DNA of 64,000 nucleotides from Beijerinckia sp. 28-YEA-48 (GTDB lineage: Bacteria; Pseudomonadota; Alphaproteobacteria; Rhizobiales; Beijerinckiaceae), in assembly GCF_900104955.1 (NCBI RefSeq), contig NZ_FNSI01000001.1, positions 468,001-532,000 of the forward strand. Reading direction: 5' to 3'. The position numbers and the translations under genes are program-made. Position 1 is the stretch's first letter, and every line of letters begins with the position of its first letter. Below the pieces are notes generated by a model. The model searched no databases, was not told where the DNA came from, and was given only the letters and a program-made list of their open reading frames with translations. Of this stretch, positions 29,254 to 36,548 are shown piece by piece.

Positions 29254-31350
29254 ATGACCCAGTTCAACATCGCCCTTTCGCCTCTGGTTCCGACCCTCGT
29301 TCTCGTGCTGTTGGCGCTTGGCGCCATCATCGTCATTGGGCTGAGCTTTTGGGCGCGGCGCAAGGGCGCGTGGCTGCGTGCGCTGGGACTCGGGCTGATC
29401 CTATTCTCGCTCGCCGATCCCTCGCTGGTGCGCGAAGATCGCGATCCGCTGAAAGACGTGGTCGCCGTTGTTCTGGATCGCAGCGCCAGTCAGTCGATCG
29501 GTGAACGTACCGCGCAGACGGACCAAGCCAAGGAGCAGATCGAAAAATCCCTCGCGGCGCTCGGCAATGTCGAAACCCGGGTCGTCGAAGCCGGCGGCGG
29601 CGATGCGGATGTCGACGGCACGCGCTTGTTCTCGGCCCTGTCGTCGGCGCTGGCCGATGTGCCGCCGGAACGCGTCGGCGGCGCCTTTATCGTCACCGAT
29701 GGTGTCGTGCACGATATTCCGGCCCATCCGGATCTGCTAGGCTTTAAGGCACCGGTGCATGCGTTCATCACCGGTCATGAGGGCGAGCGCGACCGGCGCA
29801 TCGAACTGGTCGAGGCGCCGCGGTTTGGGCTTGTAGGCAAGGATCAGACGATCACCGCGCGCATTCTGGACTCCGCCGACCGTGGCGAGCCGGTCGAATT
29901 GGTGGTGCGCCGTGATGGCGCCGAAATCTCCCGGCAGCGGGTGCGTACCGGCGCAACGATTCGCGTCAACGTGCGCGTCGAGCATGGCGGCCCGAACGTC
30001 GTCGAGCTGGAAGTGGCGACGCTCGACGATGAACTGACGGCGCTCAACAACAAGGCCGTCGTCACCATCGAGGGCGTGCGCGACAAGCTGAAAGTGCTGC
30101 TCGTTTCGGGCGAGCCGCATGCGGGTGAACGGACGTGGCGCAATTTGCTGAAGGCCGACGCCAACGTCGATCTCGTGCATTTCACCATTCTGCGGCCGCC
30201 GGAAAAATCGGGCCTCGATGGCACGCCGATTTCGGAGTTGTCGCTTATCGCCTTTCCGACCGCTGATCTGTTCGGCCGCAAGATCCGCGAGTTCGACCTG
30301 ATCATCTTCGATCGCTATTCGAACCAGACGGTATTGCCGCCAGTTTATTTCGAGAACATCGTCCGCTTCGTGCGCGAAGGGGGCGCGCTGTTGATCGCCG
30401 CCGGGCCTGATTATTCAGGGCGCGATGGCCTGTTCTTCTCGCCGCTGGGCAAGATCGCGCCGGCACGGCCAAGCGGCGATGTGATTGAGCGGGCGTTTCG
30501 GGCCCATATCACTGCCATGGGCAATAAACATCCGGTGACGCGCGGCCTGCCGGGCGGCGCGCAAACGCCGCCGGCCTGGAGCGAGTGGTTCCGCCAGGTC
30601 GATGCCGAGCCGTTGCGTGGCACGTCGGTGCTGTCGGGCGTCGACGACAAGCCGCTGCTGCTGCTGTCTCGCGAGGAGAAGGGCCGCGTCGGCCTCTTGC
30701 TCAGCGATCAGATCTGGCTGTGGGCGCGTAACTATCAGAACGGCGGTCCGCACCTTGAATTGCTGCGCCGGCTGGCCCATTGGCTGATGAAGGAGCCGGA
30801 GCTCGAAGAGGAGGCGCTGCGCGCCACGGCGCGCGGGCGGGAAATTTCGATCGAGCGTCAGAGCCTGAAGGATGTGATCGAGCCAGTGACGGTGACGTCG
30901 CCCTCGGGCAATTCGCAGATCGTGACCTTGAAGGAAGGCGAGCCCGGCCTGTCGCGGGCGCAGGTTCGTGTCGGCGAGCCGGGCCTTTACAAGCTCACCG
31001 ATGGCGAGCTGACGGCGCTGGTCAATGTCGGCGCCGAAAATCCGGTCGAATTCCGCGAAGTGGTTTCGACCATGGATAAGCTGCGGCCCCTGGTCGAGGC
31101 GACGGGCGGCACCATCAGGCGCATCTCTGCCGGCAGTGGCGATGCGATCAGCCTGCCACGCTTCACGAGCATGCGCGACAGTCCGCTTTACGGCGGCTCT
31201 GATTACGTGGCGATCCGGCGCACGGGCGCCAGCGTCGTCACCGGCATCGGCGTCGCGCCGCTGGCTATCGGCTTTCTGGGTCTGCTGGCGCTGCTTGGCA
31301 GCGTGTTGATCGGCTGGCTGTGGGAGAGCCGTCGGCGCGGGCCGGCATAA
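29254..31350 (+). CDS. Membrane protein with vWA-like and amidotransferase-like domains
   Basis: A 698-residue protein. Two helices (residues 10-55) precede a vWA-like domain with a MIDAS start (VVLDRSASQS). Next come an Ig-like beta region (about 180-270) and a class I amidotransferase-like fold (FDLIIFDRYSNQ, FVREGGALLIAAGPDY) lacking an obvious catalytic Cys. A C-terminal helix (GFLGLLALLGSVLIGWLW) ends in a basic tail. It starts 3 nt after the DUF4159 gene and closes the operon. Probably a structural partner of the DUF4159 protein, brought together by MoxR; that is inference. Confidence 0.88.
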   Translation: MTQFNIALSPLVPTLVLVLLALGAIIVIGLSFWARRKGAWLRALGLGLILFSLADPSLVREDRDPLKDVVAVVLDRSASQSIGERTAQTDQAKEQIEKSLAALGNVETRVVEAGGGDADVDGTRLFSALSSALADVPPERVGGAFIVTDGVVHDIPAHPDLLGFKAPVHAFITGHEGERDRRIELVEAPRFGLVGKDQTITARILDSADRGEPVELVVRRDGAEISRQRVRTGATIRVNVRVEHGGPNVVELEVATLDDELTALNNKAVVTIEGVRDKLKVLLVSGEPHAGERTWRNLLKADANVDLVHFTILRPPEKSGLDGTPISELSLIAFPTADLFGRKIREFDLIIFDRYSNQTVLPPVYFENIVRFVREGGALLIAAGPDYSGRDGLFFSPLGKIAPARPSGDVIERAFRAHITAMGNKHPVTRGLPGGAQTPPAWSEWFRQVDAEPLRGTSVLSGVDDKPLLLLSREEKGRVGLLLSDQIWLWARNYQNGGPHLELLRRLAHWLMKEPELEEEALRATARGREISIERQSLKDVIEPVTVTSPSGNSQIVTLKEGEPGLSRAQVRVGEPGLYKLTDGELTALVNVGAENPVEFREVVSTMDKLRPLVEATGGTIRRISAGSGDAISLPRFTSMRDSPLYGGSDYVAIRRTGASVVTGIGVAPLAIGFLGLLALLGSVLIGWLWESRRRGPA

Positions 31351-31423
31351 TCGGCATCTGGCCGGTTTCGGAAACTCAAAGAGCCGCCGCTGGCTGTAGC
31401 CGGAGAGTGCCCATTTGACTGAG

Positions 31424-31443
31424 ATATAAGTTATGACTTATAT
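31424..31443. promoter_or_regulatory. Palindromic operator candidate upstream of SRPBCC/ArsR genes
   Basis: ATATAAGT-TATG-ACTTATAT is a perfect 8-4-8 inverted repeat, 38 nt before the SRPBCC start. Its size and AT-richness resemble ArsR/SmtB operators, and the operon encodes an ArsR-type repressor, so autoregulation is likely. Confidence 0.6.
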
Positions 31444-31481
31444 AAGTGAAATCTTCAGTCTGAATGGTCGAGGTATCCACG

Positions 31482-32114
31482 ATGTTTGAGGTTGCCAATC
31501 TATTGGGCGCGGAAGTGCGGACGGTGGTGAAGCGCGAGCATCAGGGCAAGCCGGCCAATGTGGTCATCGCGACCGTGACCTATGACACCGATGTGGAGGA
31601 TCTGTGGGATGCGATCACCACCGCTGAACGTATTCCACGCTGGTTCCTGCCCGTCACAGGAGACCTGCGGTTGGGCGGCCGCTATCAGCTGGTTGGCAAT
31701 GCTGGCGGCTCGATCGCCGAATGTGAAGCGCCGAAGCGGCTGGCCCTGACTTGGGAACATGGCGGAACGGTAAGCTGGGTAAATGTGGACCTCGCTGCCC
31801 TGAGCGACGGCCGTGCCTCCCTTCGTCTTGAACACATCGCCGAGGCCACAGGCGATTTCTGGGATAAATATGGGCCGGGTGCCGTCGGTGTCGGGTGGGA
31901 CCTCGCATTGAGTGCGTTGACCAAACATCTTGCCAGCAAGGCGGCGGTTGATTCCGCTGCGGCTCACGCGTGGATGGCGAGTGCTGAAGGCAAGGCTTAC
32001 ATTACGGCGAGCAGTCTCGCCTGGCGTGACGCGGCTCTCGCTGCCGGCACGCCACGTGCGGCGGCAGAGGCCGCCGCCCAAGCGACGACCGCCTTCTATA
32101 CGGGCGAAGGATAA
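31482..32114 (+). CDS. SRPBCC (AHSA1-like) domain protein
   Basis: A 210-residue START/Bet v1-fold protein of the AHSA1 group, recognised by TVTYDTDVEDLWDAITTAERIPRWFLPV, LRLGGRYQL and LALTWEHGGTVSWVNVDL. These form a hydrophobic pocket for small ligands. The ArsR regulator follows after 8 nt, a pairing very common in proteobacteria. The ATG at 31482 has CGAGG 8 nt upstream; an ATG at 31464 lacks a ribosome site. Confidence 0.9.
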   Translation: MFEVANLLGAEVRTVVKREHQGKPANVVIATVTYDTDVEDLWDAITTAERIPRWFLPVTGDLRLGGRYQLVGNAGGSIAECEAPKRLALTWEHGGTVSWVNVDLAALSDGRASLRLEHIAEATGDFWDKYGPGAVGVGWDLALSALTKHLASKAAVDSAAAHAWMASAEGKAYITASSLAWRDAALAAGTPRAAAEAAAQATTAFYTGEG

Positions 32115-32122
32115 GACGATCG

Positions 32123-32464
32123 ATGCACGCGTTCGATGTTCTGGGGGACCCGGCGCGCCGGCGAATTTTGGAATTGCTGGCGGATGGTGAATTGACCTCC
32201 GGCGCGGTGGTGACGGTCATCCAGAGGGAGTTTGGAATCACCCAGGCGGCGGTATCCCAACATCTGCGGGTGTTGCGCGAGAGCGGCTTTGCCGTCTCGC
32301 GTCCCGAAGGCGCGCGGCGCCTCTATTCTGTCGATCCGGCGCCATTGCGGGAGGTCGATGCCTGGCTCAATCAGTTCCGACATTTCTGGACGCGCCAGTT
32401 GTCGGCGCTGTCGACAGAAATCGCCCGTGGCAAGAAACAGCGTGCCGAAGACCCGAAGCCCTAG
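32123..32464 (+). CDS. ArsR/SmtB-family transcriptional repressor
   Basis: A 113-residue winged-helix protein: FDVLGDPARRRILELLADGE, recognition helix ITQAAVSQHLRVLRESG, and wing RRLYSVD. It has no metal-binding Cys pair, so it is probably of the metal-free subgroup paired with SRPBCC proteins. The palindrome at 31424 is its likely operator. Its last 4 bp overlap the convergent GNAT gene. Confidence 0.93.
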   Translation: MHAFDVLGDPARRRILELLADGELTSGAVVTVIQREFGITQAAVSQHLRVLRESGFAVSRPEGARRLYSVDPAPLREVDAWLNQFRHFWTRQLSALSTEIARGKKQRAEDPKP

Positions 32465-33000
32465 ACAGCTCGTCCGATCCTGCCGCTCAACGCGGCGAAG
32501 GCGTCGGGCTGCAATTCGCAATAGAGCAGGCGTGCCGGATCTACCGGGCCTGGCAGGGTGATCTTGCCCATGGGCGCTGGCTTAAAGCCAAGACGGGCAT
32601 AATAGGGCAGGTCGCCAACCAGGACGATGACGCCGTGGCCGGCGGCGCGGCACGCCTCGATCGACTGAAGAGCCAGGGCCTCACCGATGCCGCGCGAGCG
32701 ATAGGCGGGTTCGACAGTCAGCGGCCCGAGCAGAACCAGTTCCTGATCACCACAGCGAGCCAAGGTCATCAGATTGGCGCCGATGAGCAGGGAGCCGACA
32801 TAGGCGACGCGGGACAGATTGAAATCCGGCGCTACGCCTTCGCGCAGGCGGTAGGCGGAGCGGGTGAAGCGGCCAGGACCGAAAACCCGCTCGTCCAGGC
32901 GCTCGATGAGCGGCAGGTCAGCAGGGCGCAGAGGCCGCAGATCAAGGGCGGCAAGGTCAGGCGGCGGAACGGAAGGGGTGGCGGAGCCGAGATCGGACAT
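32461..33000 (-). CDS. GNAT-family N-acetyltransferase (YhbS-like)
   Basis: A 179-residue acetyltransferase. The acetyl-CoA binding block is LLGPLTVEPAYRSRGIGEALALQSIEAC (R-x-x-G-I-G), followed by VILVGDLPYYARLGFKPA, typical of YhbS-type enzymes whose substrates are unknown. ATG at 33000 chosen (MSDLGSATP); the frame extends to 33054 without support. Confidence 0.9.
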   Translation of the reverse strand: MSDLGSATPSVPPPDLAALDLRPLRPADLPLIERLDERVFGPGRFTRSAYRLREGVAPDFNLSRVAYVGSLLIGANLMTLARCGDQELVLLGPLTVEPAYRSRGIGEALALQSIEACRAAGHGVIVLVGDLPYYARLGFKPAPMGKITLPGPVDPARLLYCELQPDAFAALSGRIGRAV

Positions 33001-33128
33001 GCGGTTCCCATAGAGCAATTTAGGGCTCGATAGAACCGCCAATTGCTCTCTCATCTTTGTTTTAAAGCGTCTTTACGACGCTCGCGCCGTCAAGCGCTCT
33101 GGAACATTTCGGTAGCGAACGGTAATCG

Positions 33129-33602
33129 TTACCAGTATGCCGCCGGCGGCTTGCCTTGGAAAATCTCATCGAGGCGCTCGCGGGTGCCGCGCGTCGTCGC
33201 TTCAGGCAGGTCGTCGAGGGGGAAGAAGCGGGCCTCGACGATTTCCATGTCGGGCAGGCGGGGGCCGATCACAGTGAAGTCGCGCACGATATAGAGCAGC
33301 ACATGATCGCGGCGTGAGGCCCGGTTGTTGAAGAAAATGCCGTGCAGGACTGGGGGACCGTCGAAGCGGATATTGCCTTCCTCAAGCACTTCGCGGCCGA
33401 GCGCGTAGAGGGCAGTTTCGCCGGCTTCGACGCCACCGCCGGGCATATGCCAGCCGGGAACGTAGGAATGGCGCACCAGAAAAATCCGCCCCTCCGCATC
33501 GATGATGGCACCACGCACGCCTAGGGTGATGGGCCGGGAGAACCGAAAGAAAAGATGAAAAAGCCGGCCTCTCAGGGTGTTAAGGCGATTTGTCCAAGTC
33601 AT
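33129..33602 (-). CDS. Nudix hydrolase
   Basis: A 157-residue Nudix protein. An N-terminal helical/aromatic stretch (LFHLFFRFSRPITLGVRG) leads into VPGWHMPGGGVEAGETALYA and REVLEEGNI. The box follows G-x5-E-x7-REUxEE, but the last Gly is swapped with its neighbour (EEGNI for EExGI). The metal-binding Glu residues are all present, so activity is likely. The substrate is unknown. Confidence 0.88.
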   Translation of the reverse strand: MTWTNRLNTLRGRLFHLFFRFSRPITLGVRGAIIDAEGRIFLVRHSYVPGWHMPGGGVEAGETALYALGREVLEEGNIRFDGPPVLHGIFFNNRASRRDHVLLYIVRDFTVIGPRLPDMEIVEARFFPLDDLPEATTRGTRERLDEIFQGKPPAAYW

Positions 33603-33723
33603 GATTCATCTGCTGCGTGCGGAGCCCTATGCCATCCGCCCGAGATTCGCGGCGAGAGCAAGTCATAAGCGCAAATCATGAACCGGGTTTCTCCTGCACA
33701 AGGCTATGGCTCCCATTCTATCT

Positions 33724-33751
33724 TTGAATTAGAATTATTCTAAACTATAGA
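33724..33751 (+). promoter_or_regulatory. mbfA promoter with Irr-type iron-control element
   Basis: A perfect palindrome TTAGAA-TTA-TTCTAA (33729-33743) fits the ICE box bound by Irr in Hyphomicrobiales. It lies between a plausible -35 (TTGAAT, 33724) and -10 (TATAGA, 33746; spacer 16), where binding would block RNA polymerase. Known biology: Irr represses mbfA under low iron. The gene start is about 80 nt downstream. Confidence 0.75.
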
Positions 33752-33820
33752 TGGTGCGTCGACCAAAAGTGGCTGCGTGTGCGGCTTCCGGTCTGAAGCG
33801 ATCCTGTTGGAGACTTGATT

Positions 33821-34792
33821 TTGAAAGCTTTTGCCGAGCTCAGCGAGCGTGAGCTGCTCGCGGTGGCCATTTCTTCGGAAGAAGAGGACAGCCGGATTTA
33901 CATGTCCTTCGCCGAGGATCTGCTGGAGCGCTATCCCGCGACCGCCCAGGTCTTTGTCGACATGGCGGAGGAGGAGAATCAGCACCGCCGGCAGCTCCTC
34001 GATATTTATGAGGATCGGTTTGGCCTGCATTTGCCGCCGATTCGGCGCGAGGATGTGAAGGGGTTTCTGAAGCGTCGCCCGGTCTGGTTCAGCAAGAATC
34101 TGCCGCTGGAAACCGTGCGCAAGGAAGCCGAAACGATGGAATTGCAGGCGTCGCGCTTTTACACCCGCGCCGCCGAGCAGACGACCGATGTCGGCATCCG
34201 CAAATTGTTGGGCGATTTGGCGCAGGTCGAAAAGGAGCACCGTCAGATGGCGAGCCGGCTTGAGCGGGCTCATCTCACCGAAGCGGCCATCGCGCGGGAA
34301 GACACGACCAAGCGACGGATGTTCGTCCTGCAATATGTGCAGCCGGGCCTGGCCGGCTTGATGGATGGTTCGGTTTCGACCCTGGCGCCGCTGTTTGCGG
34401 CCGCTTTCGCGACCCATAGCAATTGGCAGACATTTTTGGTCGGCCTCGCCGCGTCGATCGGGGCAGGCATCAGCATGGGGTTTGCAGAAGCCCTGTCGGA
34501 TGATGGCTCGATCACCGGGCGGGGCTCGCCCTGGCTGCGCGGTGGCATCTGCGGCCTGATGACGGCCCTGGGGGGGCTTGGCCACACCTTGCCTTATCTG
34601 GTGCCGGACGCGTGGCCCAATGCATTCTGGATCGCCACCGGCATCGCCAGTTTCATTGTCATGATCGAGCTTTGGGTGATCGCTTGGATCAGGGCGCGTT
34701 TCATGGATACGCACTTCCTGCAGGCAGCCTTCCAGGTGGTGCTGGGCGGCGTCATCGTGCTGATGGTGGGGATATTGATTGGCGGGGCCTAA
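33821..34792 (+). CDS. mbfA: Membrane-bound ferritin MbfA (iron exporter)
   Basis: A 323-residue protein joining an N-terminal ferritin/rubrerythrin-like domain (LSERELLAVAISSEEEDSRIY, MAEEENQHRRQLLD, VEKEHRQMASRLE: di-iron Glu and His ligands) to a C-terminal VIT1/CCC1-type membrane domain of about five helices (PGLAGLMDGSVSTLAPLFAAAFA onward). In Bradyrhizobium and Agrobacterium MbfA exports iron and protects against iron and peroxide stress. The likely start is TTG at 33821 (MKAFAELSERE), with GGAGA 7 nt upstream; a TTG at 33815 is also in frame. The ICE palindrome upstream indicates Irr control. Confidence 0.95.
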   Translation: MKAFAELSERELLAVAISSEEEDSRIYMSFAEDLLERYPATAQVFVDMAEEENQHRRQLLDIYEDRFGLHLPPIRREDVKGFLKRRPVWFSKNLPLETVRKEAETMELQASRFYTRAAEQTTDVGIRKLLGDLAQVEKEHRQMASRLERAHLTEAAIAREDTTKRRMFVLQYVQPGLAGLMDGSVSTLAPLFAAAFATHSNWQTFLVGLAASIGAGISMGFAEALSDDGSITGRGSPWLRGGICGLMTALGGLGHTLPYLVPDAWPNAFWIATGIASFIVMIELWVIAWIRARFMDTHFLQAAFQVVLGGVIVLMVGILIGGA

Positions 34793-34846
34793 AGCCGTTT
34801 TTCGTTTTGCTGGAATCGGAACGAGGCTTTTGTTCAGGCGGCTTGT

Positions 34847-34875
34847 GAAAACGCCGGCGCATTGGCGCCGGCGTT
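34847..34875 (-). terminator. Terminator of the RVCY-tailed small gene
   Basis: On the minus strand an 11-bp GC-rich stem (AACGCCGGCGC / GCGCCGGCGTT, loop CAAT) runs into TTTTC, 24 nt after the gene's stop. It also lies downstream of the convergent mbfA. Confidence 0.8.
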
Positions 34876-34898
34876 GGAGAGTGTGCTGAGCGCTTGCT

Positions 34899-35264
34899 TT
34901 AGTAGCAGACGCGGACCGCCCGGCGGACCATCCCATAGGGCGACGGCACCATGCGGTATTGAATCGTGCAGCGTGGCGGCCGGGGACGCATCATCGGCGG
35001 TACGAACTGCGGGCGTCCGGGGCCCCAATTGCCTTGCGGAGGCCGCGGCTGCTGCCACTGGCCCGGCGGGCGGCCGGGATAACTAGGGGTCGGCCGGGTG
35101 ACTGGACCGCCCGGTCGCATGCCCGGCTGACCACCCGGACGCATCCCGGGCTGACCATATTGCTGCGTGGTCGGATAGCCCTGGGCGAAGGCATCGCCCG
35201 CCACGGCCAGTCCGCCTGCCACGATCGCGGCGGCGAGAGCCAATTTGCGAAATTCGATAGCCAT
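34899..35264 (-). CDS. Secreted Pro/Gly-rich small protein ending in RVCY
   Basis: A 121-residue protein: signal peptide (LALAAAIVAGGLAVAGDAFA), then a low-complexity region with tandem GQPGMRPGG units and many Pro, Gln and Gly, then RCTIQYRMVPSPYGMVRRAVRVCY. The final RRxVRVCY recurs in the small secreted protein at 36059-36361. The two Cys could form a disulfide loop. No known function. Confidence 0.75.
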   Translation of the reverse strand: MAIEFRKLALAAAIVAGGLAVAGDAFAQGYPTTQQYGQPGMRPGGQPGMRPGGPVTRPTPSYPGRPPGQWQQPRPPQGNWGPGRPQFVPPMMRPRPPRCTIQYRMVPSPYGMVRRAVRVCY

Positions 35265-35520
35265 TCTGCCAACTCCTTGATTCTCTTCTCATCTCTGAGC
35301 GTACAGCAACAATGTCGATGTTCGACTGAATAAGGGTTGAATTCCCCGTTCAACTCCTGTTCATATATGTTAATCAGGCGCTTAGAAGTTTTATCCCGAG
35401 CGGGTGGAACTCCTTCATTCTTCACGCGTTTTGTCTTTAACAGGGGCTTTCAGGCGATCACAGGTCGCCCTACGAACAAAAAGCGCAAAAGCCGCTTTGG
35501 CTGGCAGTCAGGAGCAGAAG

Positions 35521-35700
35521 ATGACGATAGCAGGACTTACTGCTGTTCTCCCTCTCCAACGTTGGGCGCGGGCGTCGCAGAAGGCGACGGCTGAAGCAGA
35601 CCCTCCGTTGCACGATTGCGCCACCACCTATGTGCTGCGGTTTCTCGGCGCCATGACCGTAGCCATCGTCTTTCTGGGTGTCGCGGCCTTCTTCGTCTAA
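35521..35700 (+). CDS. Possible 59-residue single-pass membrane protein
   Basis: MTIAGLTAVLP..., ending in a clear hydrophobic helix (FLGAMTVAIVFLGVAAFFV). AGGAG lies 6-7 nt before the ATG. No family recognised; the ribosome site and membrane helix are the only support. The 250 bp upstream holds no other gene. Confidence 0.45.
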   Translation: MTIAGLTAVLPLQRWARASQKATAEADPPLHDCATTYVLRFLGAMTVAIVFLGVAAFFV

Positions 35701-35820
35701 GGGCCGCGTGGGAGAAGGCATTCCTACAGGGTCCCCAAATCGACGCGCGCTTCGCTGCCAGTGGAGCGCGCGTTGCCGTGTCTGGCCGCGGCTCACGAAT
35801 TCTAGGGGAGGGGCAAGCGC

Positions 35821-35895
35821 TGGTGCCGGATGAGGGGATTGAACCCCCGACCTTCGGTTTACAAAACCGCTGCTCTACCGCTGAGCTAATCCGGC
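35821..35895 (-). tRNA. tRNA-Thr (anticodon TGT)
   Basis: Read on the minus strand: 7-bp acceptor GCCGGAT/ATCCGGC, D arm GCTCAGCGGTAGAGC, anticodon loop TTTGTAA with TGT at 34-36, T arm GGGGG-TTCAATC-CCCTC, and encoded CCA. The G27-A43 pair is a mismatch, as in some rhizobial tRNA-Thr. Confidence 0.96.
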
Positions 35896-36058
35896 TGCCG
35901 GAGCGATCAGCTAGCAGTGCTTGGCCGCCGGTGCAATCGGGGGTGAGGCAGTTTTTCCAAAGCCATTTGAGAAATCGAAACCCTCCGGCTTGCGGCGGCA
36001 GCCGGAGGGTTCTTCGTTGAGGCGGGAGGAGAGGGCAGTCTGACCCGCCGTCACGAAA

Positions 36059-36361
36059 TCAGTAGCAGACGCGCACCGGGCGGCGGTAGCCGACGACTTC
36101 GCCCCAGGAATTGTAAATCGGGCGCTGGCGCAGTTCGCAGCCGCCGTAGCCGTAGGCGGGAGCGGCATAGGCGGGCTGGGAGGCGGCGATGGCGCCACCG
36201 ACGATGGCTGCGCCGAGCAGGCCGACAGCAAGACCGCCGCCATAACCGTAACCGTGATGCTTCCAGCCGGCCGAGGCCGGGGTGGAGGAAACCGCGAAGG
36301 TGGCAGCCAAAGCGAGGGCGCCGACGGTGGCGGTGAGGGTCTTCTTCGAAATCGCGTTCAT
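36059..36361 (-). CDS. Secreted Gly/Ala/Tyr-rich small protein ending in RVCY
   Basis: A 100-residue protein: signal peptide (LTATVGALALAATFAVSSTPASA), a HHGYGYGGG stretch, a hydrophobic Gly-rich segment (LAVGLLGAAIVGGAIAA) and a tail CELRQRPIYNSWGEVVGYRRPVRVCY with two Cys. The tail resembles that of the 34899 gene. Similar Gly-zipper exported proteins are frequent in Hyphomicrobiales and uncharacterised. ATG at 36361 chosen; ATG at 36376 is also open. Confidence 0.75.
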   Translation of the reverse strand: MNAISKKTLTATVGALALAATFAVSSTPASAGWKHHGYGYGGGLAVGLLGAAIVGGAIAASQPAYAAPAYGYGGCELRQRPIYNSWGEVVGYRRPVRVCY

Positions 36362-36489
36362 GATGCTCTCCCACAAATCTTGGCGTTGAGATCAATCCCG
36401 AGCGCCGATGATTGCAGGATAGGCGTCTTGTGGGCCGGTGAATGTGCGGGCGCGCACGCAACAGGCATAACACGCACGTTGCAGGCGCA

Positions 36490-36519
36490 AACAAAAGCCC
36501 CGCGGTTTCCCGCGGGGCT
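36490..36519 (-). terminator. Terminator of the MHS-type transporter gene
   Basis: A 10-bp GC stem (AGCCCCGCGG / CCGCGGGGCT, four-base loop) followed on the minus strand by TTTTGTTTG, 30 nt after the transporter stop. Confidence 0.9.
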
Positions 36520-36548
36520 CTCGCTGCGCTGCCGTTTGCTTGCGGCGA

